Notes: generated by a model from the letters alone, not told the origin. A stretch of DNA of 64,000 nt from Prevotella sp. P2-180 (GCF_002251435.1 NZ_NPJI01000026.1:1-64000), one strand, 5' to 3'. Counted from the first letter of the stretch, positions 53,553 to 63,649 are shown. Made by a program: numbers and translations.

Positions 53553-53587
53553 GAAAAAGGGAATGGCCGACGACCATTCCCTTTTCC
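53553..53587. terminator. bidirectional terminator between GH3 and CE7 genes
   Basis: A 12-14-bp stem GAAAAAGGGAATGG / CCATTCCCTTTTCC with a 7-base loop, A-rich on one side and T-rich on the other. It sits between converging genes. Confidence 0.75.
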
Positions 53588-53684
53588 TGACTTCGTGAGA
53601 GCTGTTTGGGTGTAAGTATCATTGTAATATGTAACTTTGCATCATCAAAAATGGTAAAGTTGATGCACCAGTACAAAAAATGTA

Positions 53685-54977
53685 CTATTTGCAATGTTCT
53701 TTCAACCATAGCATTTGGGTGTAGTTTGTTTCAAAGGTTGTCCAGTGCTCGTTTATGGGTGTGACGAGCGAGTCCTTGGGCGATGTTATCAGGTTCCACA
53801 CGATGTAGCTTGTAGTAGGCGGACAGGTGTTGTCGTTGAATCCCCAAGTGAGAAATACGGGACAGGTGATGCGGCGTGCGAAATTCACCACATCGTAATA
53901 CTCCAATGTCTTCACCTTCTCTGGCGTCAGCATCGCGTTGAGACGATGGAAGTGAGGATAGCCTCCTGCACGGTTGTCGAGATAGCCTGCCATGTCGGAG
54001 AGTGCGGGATGGTTTGCCACGCATGCTGTCACCCTCGTGTCGAGGGCGGCTGTTATCAAAGCCAAGGCACCGCCCTGGCTGCCTCCCTGCACAAACGCGT
54101 TGCGTCCGTCCCATTCGGGCAGCGAGGTAAGATAGTCGATGGCACGCACACATGCCACATAGACATGCTTCATGTAGTAGTTGTCGCGGTTGTCGAGTCC
54201 GTTGGTGAGGTAGCCGTTCTCGCGGTCGAAAGCCGAGGTGATTTCCTTAAACTGCTCAGCGGTCATTTCCGGGTTCAGTCCGTGAATCTCCATCTCCAGT
54301 CGAATGAAGCCGTTGCGTGCGTAATAGGTGTTGCGCATTGGTTCCTTGATGGTCTTTATGCCGGCACCGGGAGGGCATAGCACCACTGGATATCTGCCCT
54401 CTTTCTTTGGTTTGGTGAGATAGCCGTAGATGCTGTGTTGCTTGTCTGTCTTCAGTTTGAGGAGATAGCAGTCGAACTCGTCGGTGGAGTATTCCTCCAC
54501 CCTCTTACAGCTTACGCCGACGGGAGTCTTTCGTGCCTCCTCGATGTTTGCCTTCCAGAAGGAGTCGAAATCTGCAGGGTTCTTGGTATATGGCTTCAGC
54601 TGCTCCGGCGAGAATCCCACCTTCACATGGTGTTGGAATTTCCTGTCGCCTTTTGTGGCAGTGAGTCGGAGGTCGAGGAATCCCGCCTTTTTCATTGTCC
54701 CGATGTCTATTACCGCCCTTCCGTTCTTCAGTTTCACCTTTCCTTTTGCCGTTGCGGGCATCATGTCGGGTGCTATCTCATACGCCACCTCAATGTCCTG
54801 TGGCACACCGTAGATATAGAACCCTACCTCCACTTTCGCCTTCTCGCCAGTCTTATAGATCCAGTCGGCATGGTCGGGCTGAGTCAACCAGAGATAGTCA
54901 GAACGATAGGGATAGTTTTCCGCTTGTAGCATTAGCGCGCCGCAGAGCAGCACAATCAGGAATAGATACTTTTTCAT
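53685..54977 (-). CDS. acetyl (xylan) esterase, carbohydrate esterase family 7-like
   Basis: A 430-residue exported alpha/beta hydrolase (ATG at 54977). Signal peptide KKYLFLIVLLCGALMLQA, then a beta-sandwich N-terminal part (residues 20-130). The CE7/AXE1 catalytic domain (about 145-425) has the nucleophile in GGSQGG, YYARNGFIRLEMEIHGL, an Asp in WGFNDNTCPP and a C-terminal His (NEHWTT). It removes acetyl groups from xylan or oligomers. Its start codon overlaps the TGA of the AAA-ATPase upstream (ATGA). Confidence 0.9.
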   Translation of the reverse strand: MKKYLFLIVLLCGALMLQAENYPYRSDYLWLTQPDHADWIYKTGEKAKVEVGFYIYGVPQDIEVAYEIAPDMMPATAKGKVKLKNGRAVIDIGTMKKAGFLDLRLTATKGDRKFQHHVKVGFSPEQLKPYTKNPADFDSFWKANIEEARKTPVGVSCKRVEEYSTDEFDCYLLKLKTDKQHSIYGYLTKPKKEGRYPVVLCPPGAGIKTIKEPMRNTYYARNGFIRLEMEIHGLNPEMTAEQFKEITSAFDRENGYLTNGLDNRDNYYMKHVYVACVRAIDYLTSLPEWDGRNAFVQGGSQGGALALITAALDTRVTACVANHPALSDMAGYLDNRAGGYPHFHRLNAMLTPEKVKTLEYYDVVNFARRITCPVFLTWGFNDNTCPPTTSYIVWNLITSPKDSLVTPINEHWTTFETNYTQMLWLKEHCK

Positions 54978-56542
54978 ATTGATTTTTCCCACTCCCCGAT
55001 GGTACGTTTTTCAGAGTCGAAGTTGATGCCTACCTTGACTATGGGCAGCCCGCATTGGCTGAACTTTGCAGCATAATCCTTTAGGTCAATTTGTCTCATG
55101 GCTGCAGCGGCAGACTTGTCTATCTTCAGTTCAAAGAGGTAAAGAGCCTTTTTTGTCTGCATCACCATATCTACCCTACCTGTGGCAGTATGCACTTCCA
55201 CGTCGATGGTCGTAAACTGACCGAGCAGCGACAGTATGACATAAAGCATTTGTTGGTAATGCCCCTCAGTGTTGGCATTGTCGCAATAGGGCACAGTGAG
55301 AAGATATGCCTGAAGGAGTTGTAATGCCCCGTCGATGTCATCTTGCCTTAGTGCGATGCTCATCTTGGCAGCAAGGGTCATTCCCCTTCCTGCCTTTGTG
55401 GCTACATAGACAGGCAGCAGGCTATTCATAAGTCCTATATGAACCTCACGGTTTGGTGTCTTGAGGGTATATAGCTCCGCATTACTCTCGTAGTCCTTGA
55501 TAGTTACATATCCGCTTTGGTATAGCAGCGGTGTAATCGACGACATACCTTCCGTTGGGGCATCGAACTCGTAAGACATTGCCTCCATGTGGCTTAAGTC
55601 TGAGGGAAGCGTGTTGAACTTGCGCATCATCTCTATAAGGTATGTCGGTGTGCCGGAGCCAAACCAGTAGTTGGTGAAGGCATGGTCTTGGAATGCGTTC
55701 AGCAGACTGTAGGGATTGAAGATGTCCGGCGATGGCCATGTGAAATGGTAGCCGTCGTATTGTCTTCTCAGACCAGCAACCGCCTCGTCGCGTGTCGTCC
55801 GCCTATGTTCGGCAAAGTCGTCAATATAGTCGGACATCTGCGTTGTCATCTCCTCAACAGTGATGCCGCACACTGCAGCATAGTCTGGGCGCATGGAGAT
55901 ATTCTTAAGGTTGTTAAGCTCGCTGAAGATGCTGAGTTGTGAGAACTTGGTGATGCCTGTGAGGAAGACAAACTGGAGATATGGGTCACAGTCTTTCAGG
56001 GGCGAATAGAAGTTGCGCATCACATTGCGGAGTATAGGCAACGTCTTTTCTTCATGCACCACATCAAGCAGCGGAGCATCGTACTCGTCGATTAGTATTA
56101 CTACCTTTTTTCCAGTCTGATTATATGCTGCATGAATCAATGCCGTTAAACGGTCATTATTATCTGTTGAAGGATTTATAATGCCATAAGTCCTTTCATA
56201 TTCTCCAAGGCGATTGCCAAGATAGCGTTCCAACTGGTCTTTCTCCATGTGTTTGCCCGATGCCATGCTAAATCTCAGCACGGGATATTCCGTCCATTCT
56301 TTCTCCACAGTCTCTATAAAAAGTCCCTTGAACAAGTCCTTACGTCCCTCGAAATAAGCTTGGAGTGTAGATACAAGCAACGACTTGCCGAACCGCCTTG
56401 GACGGCTCAGGAAGATATAGTTGCTGAGGTGTATCATATTCCAGATACACTCAGTCTTGTCGATATACAGCATATCATTCTCTCTGATTTTCTCAAAGGT
56501 CTGTATGCCCACAGGCAGTCGCTTCAAAGTCTTCTTTTCCAT
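54974..56542 (-). CDS. AAA-ATPase-like / PD-(D/E)XK nuclease protein, intact copy 2
   Basis: A 522-residue protein of a family greatly expanded in Bacteroidales. The N-terminal AAA-ATPase-like domain (residues 1-330) has LSRPRRFGKSLL as phosphate-binding loop and VVILIDEYDAPLLD as Walker B. The C-terminal nuclease-like domain (420-520) has GRVDMVMQTKKALYLFELKI, giving the D...ExK pattern. The role of this family is unknown; a selfish or defence function is often suspected. It is preceded by a duplicated promoter and followed without a gap by the esterase gene. Confidence 0.88.
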   Translation of the reverse strand: MEKKTLKRLPVGIQTFEKIRENDMLYIDKTECIWNMIHLSNYIFLSRPRRFGKSLLVSTLQAYFEGRKDLFKGLFIETVEKEWTEYPVLRFSMASGKHMEKDQLERYLGNRLGEYERTYGIINPSTDNNDRLTALIHAAYNQTGKKVVILIDEYDAPLLDVVHEEKTLPILRNVMRNFYSPLKDCDPYLQFVFLTGITKFSQLSIFSELNNLKNISMRPDYAAVCGITVEEMTTQMSDYIDDFAEHRRTTRDEAVAGLRRQYDGYHFTWPSPDIFNPYSLLNAFQDHAFTNYWFGSGTPTYLIEMMRKFNTLPSDLSHMEAMSYEFDAPTEGMSSITPLLYQSGYVTIKDYESNAELYTLKTPNREVHIGLMNSLLPVYVATKAGRGMTLAAKMSIALRQDDIDGALQLLQAYLLTVPYCDNANTEGHYQQMLYVILSLLGQFTTIDVEVHTATGRVDMVMQTKKALYLFELKIDKSAAAAMRQIDLKDYAAKFSQCGLPIVKVGINFDSEKRTIGEWEKSI

Positions 56543-56563
56543 ATTTCTTGCGTTTTATGGCGG

Positions 56564-56594
56564 CAAAGTTAGAAAAAAATATCGAATTATCAAA
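56564..56594 (-). promoter_or_regulatory. promoter of AAA-ATPase copy 2
   Basis: TTTG (56594-56591), 19 nt, TAACTTTG (56571-56564), a duplicate of the one at 50524-50554. The esterase gene is probably read from here too. Confidence 0.75.
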
Positions 56595-56692
56595 AAGAAT
56601 GGCAGAAAAAGTATAAATAATCTCCATCACTCTTAATCTTCTGTTTTATTGGCTGAATATGTGAATGTAGTTATAAAAAATGTAAAATGCTT

Positions 56693-56721
56693 GCGGGGGT
56701 GGGGAATTATTGGTAACTTTG
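56693..56721 (+). promoter_or_regulatory. promoter of lemA
   Basis: TAACTTTG at 56714-56721 with TTG about 20 nt upstream; lemA starts at 56798. Confidence 0.65.
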
Positions 56722-56797
56722 CGGGCGAGTATGGGAGGAATGGAATTGGAGACTTTTTTAGAAAGTATTGATTGTTAACTTTTAGATAGATTTAATT

Positions 56798-57391
56798 ATG
56801 AACATTAAAAAACATTTGGGCTGGATAATTCCGGCAATAATAGTAGTGATAATAATATTCTGGGGCATCGGCGGTTATAACGGAATGGTGTCTCTGGATG
56901 AGGGCGTACAGAATAAATGGGCTGACGTGGAGACACAGTATCAGCGCAGGGCCGACCTCATTCCTAATCTCGTAAACACCGTGAAAGGATATGCCGCTCA
57001 CGAGAGCCAGACACTCGAGAACGTGGTGAAGGCGCGTAGCGAAGCATCGTCGGTGAAGGTTGACCCACAGAATATCACACCAGAGAAACTTGCTGAGTAT
57101 CAGAAGGCTCAGTCGGGCGTGTCTTCGGCTTTAGGCAGGCTGATGGTGATAGTGGAGAAATATCCAGACCTGAAGGCAAACCAGAACTTCCTTGAGTTGC
57201 AGTCGCAACTGGAAGGAACAGAAAACCGCATCAACACAGCCCGTCGCGACTTTAACGAAGCCGCTAAAGGCTTTAACACTGAGATACGCCGTTTCCCGAA
57301 GAATATCCTTGCAGGTATGTTTGGATTTGAGAAAAAGGCTTATTTCGAGGCTGAAAAAGGTGCTGAAAAGGCTCCTGAAGTACAGTTCTAA
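56798..57391 (+). CDS. lemA: LemA family protein
   Basis: A 197-residue protein with one N-terminal membrane segment (LGWIIPAIIVVIIIFWGIGG) and a long helical domain with the family motifs YQRRADLIPNLVNTVKGYA, YPDLKANQNFLELQSQLEGT and NRINTARRDFNEAAKGFNT. It is anchored in the cytoplasmic membrane and is often paired with TPM-domain proteins, as here. Exact role unknown. The 34-base spacer to the next gene is GTGAGGAGTGAGGG-type simple sequence. Confidence 0.92.
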   Translation: MNIKKHLGWIIPAIIVVIIIFWGIGGYNGMVSLDEGVQNKWADVETQYQRRADLIPNLVNTVKGYAAHESQTLENVVKARSEASSVKVDPQNITPEKLAEYQKAQSGVSSALGRLMVIVEKYPDLKANQNFLELQSQLEGTENRINTARRDFNEAAKGFNTEIRRFPKNILAGMFGFEKKAYFEAEKGAEKAPEVQF

Positions 57392-57425
57392 TAATAAATG
57401 AGAAGTGAGCAGTGAGGAGTGAGGG

Positions 57426-58358
57426 ATGAGAAAAAACATGTTTCGACTTATAATGTGGGTCGTGATGCTTTTGGCAACTGCCATGGCCACGGCGAAGAGC
57501 TACACGGTGGAGGATGTGCCCAACGTGCAGCTCAAAGACTCGCGCCAGCGCGTCAGCGACCCTGAGAATTTGCTCGGAATTGCCGCCCGTGACTCCATAA
57601 ACTTGATGTTGGCAAGGCTGAAACAGACCACGGGCATTGAGGTGGCGGTGGTAATGCTGCCGTCGATAGGCGAGGCCGACTTCGTGGAGTTTGGTACTAA
57701 ACTGCTACGCACATGGGGCATAGGCGGAAAGAAGACCAATTCCGGCATGCTCATTCTTTATGTGGAGGATATTCACAGGATAAGATTTGAAAACGGGTAT
57801 GGACTGGAAGGTACAATGACCGACGCTCTGAGCAAGCGAATACAGATGCGGTATATGGTGCCTAGGTTTAAGAAAGGTGACCGCGATGGAGGTATGGTGG
57901 CGGGAGTGAAGGCCGTGACGGAAGTGCTCGACGGAACAATGAAACCCGAACAGGCCTCCGACGAGGAAGAGGACATTCCGTTTTATGTAGCCATTGGCGT
58001 GGTGCTTGCCATCGTGATAATGTTCTTGTTGTTTATTAAATTCGTAGATCGAATGAGCAGACGTTGTCCGCATTGCAAGAAGACGGCGTTGAAGCGTATT
58101 TCGACAAATGTGATAAAGAAGGGTAAAAGAACCTATCGCCGCGACACCTTTATTTGCGGAAACTGCGGAAAGGTGGTGACAAAAGACCATGACATCACAC
58201 CAAACGACAATAATGACATTGCCAACGGCATGATAATTGGCTCTATGCTTGGCGGAGGCCGACGTGGAGGCGGATTCTCGGGTGGAGGCGGTGGATTCTC
58301 GGGCGGAAGCTGGGGAGGCGGAAGCTCGGGAGGAGGAGGTGCCAGTTCGGGGTGGTAA
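57426..58358 (+). CDS. TPM-domain (YgcG-like) membrane protein
   Basis: A 310-residue protein: signal peptide, TPM domain (residues 45-175, DSINLMLARLKQTTGIEVAV, RIRFENGYGLEGTMTDALSK), one transmembrane helix (about 185-205), a zinc-ribbon-like part (CPHC, CGNC) and a Gly/Ser-rich tail ending in GASSGW. The family is linked to membrane stress and repair in other bacteria; here it pairs with LemA in one operon. Confidence 0.9.
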   Translation: MRKNMFRLIMWVVMLLATAMATAKSYTVEDVPNVQLKDSRQRVSDPENLLGIAARDSINLMLARLKQTTGIEVAVVMLPSIGEADFVEFGTKLLRTWGIGGKKTNSGMLILYVEDIHRIRFENGYGLEGTMTDALSKRIQMRYMVPRFKKGDRDGGMVAGVKAVTEVLDGTMKPEQASDEEEDIPFYVAIGVVLAIVIMFLLFIKFVDRMSRRCPHCKKTALKRISTNVIKKGKRTYRRDTFICGNCGKVVTKDHDITPNDNNDIANGMIIGSMLGGGRRGGGFSGGGGGFSGGSWGGGSSGGGGASSGW

Positions 58359-58422
58359 AATCATTAACATCCTTAACTTCTCAGAAAAATTTCGATATAA
58401 ATTATTATAAATATAATAAAGT

Positions 58423-60069
58423 ATGGCAAATATTCCAGATTTTAAGTATGCCCCAATGTTCCAATTGGGCGAAGACAAGACAGAATATCGTCTTCTTTCG
58501 AAAGAAGGCGTCTCAACGGGAGAGTTTGAGGGAAAGACAATCCTAAAGGTATCAAAGGAAGCACTGACACTGCTTGCCCAGCAGGCTTTCCACGACGTGG
58601 AGTTCATGCTGCGCCGTGAACATAACGAGCAGGTGGCTAAGATTCTTACCGACCCCGAAGCATCTGAGAACGACAAGTATGTGGCACTGCAGTTCCTGCG
58701 CAATGCCGAGACAGCATGCAAGGGCATACTGCCTTTCTGTCAAGATACAGGTACTGCTATTATACATGGTGAGAAGGGACAGCGTGTGTGGACTGACTTT
58801 GAGGACGAGGAAGCTCTCTCGCTTGGTGTGTATAACACTTACACTCAGGACAACCTCCGCTATTCGCAGAATGCTCCGCTGAACATGTATGACGAGGTGA
58901 ACACACGTTGCAACCTGCCTGCACAGATAGACATTGAGGCAGTGGAAGGCGATGAATACCGCTTTGTGATGGTGGCAAAGGGTGGTGGTTCTGCCAACAA
59001 GACCTATTTCTACCCAATGACCAAGGCCACAATCCAGAATGAAGGCACACTGCTGCCATTCCTCGTGGAGGAGATGAAGCATCTTGGCACCGCTGCTTGT
59101 CCGCCATACCATATCGCCTTTGTCATTGGAGGTACTTCGGCAGAGAAAAACCTTCTGACCGTGAAGCTCGCTTCAATAAAGTATTACGACAGTCTGCCTA
59201 CTACCGGCGACGAGACAGGACGTGCGTTCCGCGACATCGACCTTGAGGAGAAACTGCTGAAGGAGGCTCACAAGATAGGACTTGGTGCTCAGTTTGGCGG
59301 AAAATATCTCGCTCACGACATCCGCGTGATTCGTCTGCCACGCCATGGAGCAAGCTGTCCTATAGGTATGGGCGTCAGCTGTTCTGCCGACAGAAATATC
59401 AAGGCTAAGATAAACAAAGATGGTATATGGATAGAGAAGATGGACGACTGTCCTACTGAACTTATACCTGAGGAGCTTCGCAATCCTGGCGAGGGCCCGA
59501 CAGGCATTGAGATAGACCTCGACAAGGGTATTGACGCAGTGCGTGAAGAACTGACAAAGTATCCTGTCAGCACCCGCGTGAACCTCAAGGGAACGATTAT
59601 CGTGGCACGCGACATTGCACATGCCAAGCTCAAGGCTCGTCTGGATGCAGGTGAGGGTATGCCTCAGTATTTCAAGGATCATCCAATACTTTATGCCGGA
59701 CCAGCCAAGACTCCTGAGGGTTATCCTTGTGGTTCGATGGGTCCGACCACAGCCAATCGTATGGACCCGTATGTGGATGAGTTCCAGGCTAATGGAGCAT
59801 CGCTTGTGATGATTGCCAAGGGTAATCGTGGTGACTGCGTGACAGAGGCTTGCAAGAAGCATGGCGGTTTCTATCTCGGCACTATCGGTGGTGTGGCTGC
59901 TGTATTGTCGCAGAGCTCTATCAAGAGCATTGAGTGTGTGGAATATCCTGAACTCGGCATGGAAGCTATTTGGAAGATTACCGTAGAGGACTTCCCCGCA
60001 TTCATACTTGTGGACGACAAGGGCAATGACTTCTTCAAGCAACTAAAGCCTTGCGCTTGTTGCAAGTGA
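58423..60069 (+). CDS. fumarate hydratase, class I (iron-sulfur)
   Basis: A 548-residue [4Fe-4S] enzyme that interconverts fumarate and malate, part of the fumarate-succinate route of these anaerobes. Cluster cysteines are expected in [35 protein letters not shown] and in the C-terminal part. The alpha domain (residues about 1-340) and beta domain (345-548, [20 protein letters not shown]) are fused. It is oxygen-sensitive by family. An intrinsic terminator follows. Confidence 0.95.
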   Translation: MANIPDFKYAPMFQLGEDKTEYRLLSKEGVSTGEFEGKTILKVSKEALTLLAQQAFHDVEFMLRREHNEQVAKILTDPEASENDKYVALQFLRNAETACKGILPFCQDTGTAIIHGEKGQRVWTDFEDEEALSLGVYNTYTQDNLRYSQNAPLNMYDEVNTRCNLPAQIDIEAVEGDEYRFVMVAKGGGSANKTYFYPMTKATIQNEGTLLPFLVEEMKHLGTAACPPYHIAFVIGGTSAEKNLLTVKLASIKYYDSLPTTGDETGRAFRDIDLEEKLLKEAHKIGLGAQFGGKYLAHDIRVIRLPRHGASCPIGMGVSCSADRNIKAKINKDGIWIEKMDDCPTELIPEELRNPGEGPTGIEIDLDKGIDAVREELTKYPVSTRVNLKGTIIVARDIAHAKLKARLDAGEGMPQYFKDHPILYAGPAKTPEGYPCGSMGPTTANRMDPYVDEFQANGASLVMIAKGNRGDCVTEACKKHGGFYLGTIGGVAAVLSQSSIKSIECVEYPELGMEAIWKITVEDFPAFILVDDKGNDFFKQLKPCACCK

Positions 60070-60083
60070 TAAGTTTTCCATCC

Positions 60084-60122
60084 AAAAAAAAAGCTGCATC
60101 CAATAAGATGCAGCTTTTTTTG
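60084..60122. terminator. bidirectional terminator between fumarase and uxaC
   Basis: A perfect stem AAAAAAGCTGCATC / GATGCAGCTTTTTT with a 6-base loop, A-run on one side and T-run on the other. Confidence 0.9.
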
Positions 60123-60126
60123 TTTC

Positions 60127-61527
60127 TTAATAGAACTTGAAGTAGCGGCGGGCGTTGTTGTAGGAGATGTCCTCAACCATGCGTGAGAGAATTTCCTGGT
60201 CGTTGGGGAGAAGACCTTTCTCTACGTCGTTGCCGAGAATGTTGCAGAGAAGACGACGGAAATACTCGTGGCGAGGATAGCTCAGGAACGAACGAGAGTC
60301 GGTGAGCATACCTACGAAGCGGCTCAGCAGACCGAGAACAGAGAGAGCGTTCATCTGACGGGTCATGCCGTCGAGCTGGTCGTTGAACCACCATCCAGAG
60401 CCAAACTGAATCTTTCCTGGCTCGCCACCCTGGAAGTTGCCGAGCATTGTGGCGATGACCTCGTTGGCACATGGGTTAAGAGTATATAATATGGTACGCG
60501 TGAGCTTACCCTTCATGTTCAGTTTGTTGAGGAAGCGGCTCATGGCGCGAGCAGTGTTGAACTCGCCTATAGAGTCGAAACCAGTGTCAGGACCGAGTTT
60601 CTCGTACATGGCGGTATTGTTGTCGCGAATAGCACCATAGTGGAACTGCTGTGTCCAGTCGGCGTCGGCATCCATCTCAGCCATAACGGTTAGGAAGCAG
60701 TTTTTGTACTGACGTATTTCGAATTCGGAGAGTTGCTGTCCGCTCATAGCCTTAGAGAAGATTGTCTCAATCTGCGAGTCGGTATATTCTTCATCGTAGA
60801 ATTCCTCTATGCCATGGTCAGAGAGTCGGCATCCGTTCTCGTGGAAGAAGTCGTGGCGTTTCTGCAGAGCGTCAACCATCTCCTTGAAGTTTGAAATGCT
60901 TACACCAGATACGTTGCTCAGTTGCTCAACATACTGTGGGAACTCTGGCTTTTCGATGTTCATGGCTTTGTCGGGGCGCCATGCTGGAATCATCTTCACC
61001 TCGAAGCCACTCTCGCGAGTCTGCTTATGGTAGCGAAGGTCGTCAACAGGGTCGTCGGTGGTGCAGACACATTCTACGTTATAGTGGCGCATGAGACCAC
61101 GGGCAGAGAACTCCGGCTGCTTCAGCTTTTCGTTACACTCGTCGAAGATTTCGCGGGCTGTCTTTGGAGAGAGCTGCTTGGTGATGCCGAAGGCAGTCTT
61201 CAGCTCCAGGTGAGACCAGTGGTAGAGAGGGTTGCGGAAGCAGTAAGTGATAGTCTCCGCCCACTTCTCAAACTTCTCCCAGTCAGAAGTGTCCTTTCCT
61301 GTGCAGAAGCGCTCGTCTACACCATTGGTGCGCATTGCACGCCACTTATAGTGGTCGCCGCCCAGCCATAGTTCAGTGATCGACTTGAACTTATGGTCGT
61401 TTGCCACCATTTCGGGTATGAGATGGCAGTGGTAGTCGATGATGGGCATCTTTGCCGCATGGTTATGGTACAAATCCTGTGCTACTGATGTTTCGAGCAG
61501 AAAATTCTCGTCATTAAATTGTTTCAT
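60127..61527 (-). CDS. uxaC: uronate isomerase (glucuronate/galacturonate isomerase)
   Basis: A 466-residue amidohydrolase-fold enzyme that turns D-glucuronate to D-fructuronate and D-galacturonate to D-tagaturonate. Family motifs include IIDYHCHLIPEMVAND (metal ligands His-x-His), TDDPVDDLRYH, DHGIEEFYDE and DSRSFLSYPRHEYFRRLLC. It is the entry to uronic-acid catabolism, in line with xylan or pectin use. No other uronate genes are nearby. Confidence 0.95.
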   Translation of the reverse strand: MKQFNDENFLLETSVAQDLYHNHAAKMPIIDYHCHLIPEMVANDHKFKSITELWLGGDHYKWRAMRTNGVDERFCTGKDTSDWEKFEKWAETITYCFRNPLYHWSHLELKTAFGITKQLSPKTAREIFDECNEKLKQPEFSARGLMRHYNVECVCTTDDPVDDLRYHKQTRESGFEVKMIPAWRPDKAMNIEKPEFPQYVEQLSNVSGVSISNFKEMVDALQKRHDFFHENGCRLSDHGIEEFYDEEYTDSQIETIFSKAMSGQQLSEFEIRQYKNCFLTVMAEMDADADWTQQFHYGAIRDNNTAMYEKLGPDTGFDSIGEFNTARAMSRFLNKLNMKGKLTRTILYTLNPCANEVIATMLGNFQGGEPGKIQFGSGWWFNDQLDGMTRQMNALSVLGLLSRFVGMLTDSRSFLSYPRHEYFRRLLCNILGNDVEKGLLPNDQEILSRMVEDISYNNARRYFKFY

Positions 61528-61654
61528 TTCTGTACTTTTATTTATGTTTTATTGATATTTTGATTAGTGCTGATAATTTTCTTGCAAAAATACGAAAAAA
61601 ATTTTTCTTTCTCAAACTTTTTACTTATTTTTGCACCTAAAAATTACGTAAACG

Positions 61655-62689
61655 ATGACGTATATGAATAAAGTATTGCTTATCTACACTGGTGGAACGA
61701 TAGGGATGAATAGGAATCCGCGAACAGGAGCCCTTGAGCCGTTCAATTTCGAGAGCCTTCTGAGCAATGTGCCAGAGCTTCAGCAGGTGTCGACCGAGAT
61801 TGCCACTTTTCAGTTTAATCCGCCCATCGATAGTAGTGACATGTCGCCTGAGCGATGGGTAGACCTGGCTCATGTTATTACGAACAACTACAATCTCTAC
61901 GATGGTTTTGTGATTCTTCACGGTACCGACACCATGGCCTATACTGCATCGGCGCTGAGCTATATGCTTGAGAATCTTACCAAGCCCGTAATACTTACCG
62001 GCAGCCAGTTGCCGATAGGGCAGGTGAGAACCGACGGGAAGGAGAATGTGATAACGAGTATAGAAATAGCGTCGGCGAAGTATCAAGACGGCAAGGCAAT
62101 GGTGCCCGAGGTTTGTATATATTTCAACGGACATCTGATGCGCGGCAACCGCACCACGAAGCAGAGTGCCGACAACTTTAACGCCTTTGAGAGTTTCAAC
62201 TATGGTCATTTGGCTGATGCCGGGGTGAACATCAACTACCACACGAGCCGAATACTCATGCCCGACTATTCGAAGTCGGTGCAGCCAAGGTTTGTGCTCG
62301 ACCCGAGTGTCATTGTTTTTACAGTGTTCCCAGGTATTCAGGAGGATTTGATACGCCACGTGCTTATGAGTCCGAAGCTACGTTCGATAGTGATGCGTAC
62401 CTATGGTAGCGGCAACGCTCCGCAATATCCATGGTTGATGAATGCCCTCAAGGAAGCCACTGGCAAGGGTAAGATAATTGTAAACATTTCTCAGTGTATG
62501 GCGGGCAGTGTGGAGATGGGACGCTATGACACGGGATACCAGTTGAAGGAGGCTGGAGTGATAAGCGGTCATGACAGTACGGTGGAGAGTGCAGTGACGA
62601 AACTGATGTATCTGCAAGGCATTTACAGCGACTGGCATCAGGTGAAAAACTATATGCAGAGAAGTATAAGGGGGGAGATAAGTATTTAA
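61655..62689 (+). CDS. type I (cytoplasmic) L-asparaginase
   Basis: A 344-residue enzyme that hydrolyses asparagine to aspartate and ammonia. The nucleophile Thr is in LLIYTGGTIGMN, the second catalytic Thr in ILHGTDTMAYTASALSYML, and GSQLPIG and the C-terminal ISGHDSTVESAVTKL segments are typical. There is no signal peptide, so it is cytoplasmic. The start could be Met 61655 or Met 61664. Divergent from uxaC, with a 127-base spacer. Confidence 0.93.
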   Translation: MTYMNKVLLIYTGGTIGMNRNPRTGALEPFNFESLLSNVPELQQVSTEIATFQFNPPIDSSDMSPERWVDLAHVITNNYNLYDGFVILHGTDTMAYTASALSYMLENLTKPVILTGSQLPIGQVRTDGKENVITSIEIASAKYQDGKAMVPEVCIYFNGHLMRGNRTTKQSADNFNAFESFNYGHLADAGVNINYHTSRILMPDYSKSVQPRFVLDPSVIVFTVFPGIQEDLIRHVLMSPKLRSIVMRTYGSGNAPQYPWLMNALKEATGKGKIIVNISQCMAGSVEMGRYDTGYQLKEAGVISGHDSTVESAVTKLMYLQGIYSDWHQVKNYMQRSIRGEISI

Positions 62690-62749
62690 AGAGGGTGGAA
62701 GGAGGAGGGTAGAGGGTAGAAGGAGGAGGTTAGAGATAACAGATTGTAT
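62690..62749 (+). repeat. purine-rich simple repeat spacer
   Basis: A GGAGGGTAGAGGGTAGAAGGAGG-like purine run between the asparaginase and acetyltransferase genes, similar in nature to the GTGAGGAGTGAG spacer at 57392-57425. Confidence 0.5.
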
Positions 62750-63649
62750 ATGAAAGCAAGTGAAGTATTAAAAAAGAATATTGAGATACTGTCGAGCCAC
62801 ACAGTGAAGGAAGACAGTTTTGTGCCGGGAAGTCATGCCCCGCTGCCGAATATTGAGACAGTGAAACAGATAATCAGTCTGTGTAAGACAATCATCTTTA
62901 CAGACTATTTCTATAAAAGGCAGCCGGAGGAACAGATAAGGCAATATTATATAGGTGTGAACGTGGAGTCGTTATACTCTCTGCTGAAAGAGCAGATAGC
63001 ATGCGGACTGCTGTTCAACAGTGACGAAGACGAACAGCAAGCACCCCAAAAGGCAGTGGAGATGGCATTGTCGTTTATAGACCGTCTGCCTGAGGTGAAA
63101 CGCATGCTTTATACCGACGTGGAAGCAATGTTTGAAAACGACCCCGCAGCAAACAACTACGGCGAGGTGATATTCTGCTATCCGGTGGTAAACGCCATGA
63201 CTCACTATCGCATAGCCCATGAGCTGCATGTGCTGGGCATACCTGTGCTCCCGCGCATCATAACAGAGCTGGCCCACTCCAAAACAGGTATTGACATCCA
63301 TCCTGGAGCCATTATCGGTGAGTATTTCAGTATCGACCATGGTACGGGAGTGGTGATAGGCGAGACAGCCATCATTGGCAACCACGTAACCCTCTACCAA
63401 GGAGTGACCCTTGGAGCAAAGAGTTTCAAGTATGACGAGGAAGGACACATGGTGAACTGTCCGCGCCATCCGATAATAGAAGACTATGTAACAGTGTACA
63501 GTAACTCCTCAGTGCTCGGACGCATCACTCTCGGACATCACTCCATAGTGGGAGGTAACATCTGGCTTACCCACAGTATTCCTCCTCATACGAAGATACT
63601 TCAGAGCAAGGCCATCGACGTGTCTTTTTCTGACGGATTGGGTATCTGA
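62750..63649 (+). CDS. serine O-acetyltransferase
   Basis: A 299-residue EpsC-type CysE enzyme, start ATG 62750. It acetylates serine for cysteine synthesis. The N-terminal helical domain (residues 1-170) is followed by left-handed beta-helix hexapeptide repeats (SKTGIDIHPGAIIGEYF, HGTGVVIGETAIIGNHVTLY, GVTLG). The catalytic His-Asp pair lies in DHGTG. The EpsC type has a shorter C-terminal tail than E. coli CysE. It follows the asparaginase gene by 60 bases. Confidence 0.92.
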   Translation: MKASEVLKKNIEILSSHTVKEDSFVPGSHAPLPNIETVKQIISLCKTIIFTDYFYKRQPEEQIRQYYIGVNVESLYSLLKEQIACGLLFNSDEDEQQAPQKAVEMALSFIDRLPEVKRMLYTDVEAMFENDPAANNYGEVIFCYPVVNAMTHYRIAHELHVLGIPVLPRIITELAHSKTGIDIHPGAIIGEYFSIDHGTGVVIGETAIIGNHVTLYQGVTLGAKSFKYDEEGHMVNCPRHPIIEDYVTVYSNSSVLGRITLGHHSIVGGNIWLTHSIPPHTKILQSKAIDVSFSDGLGI

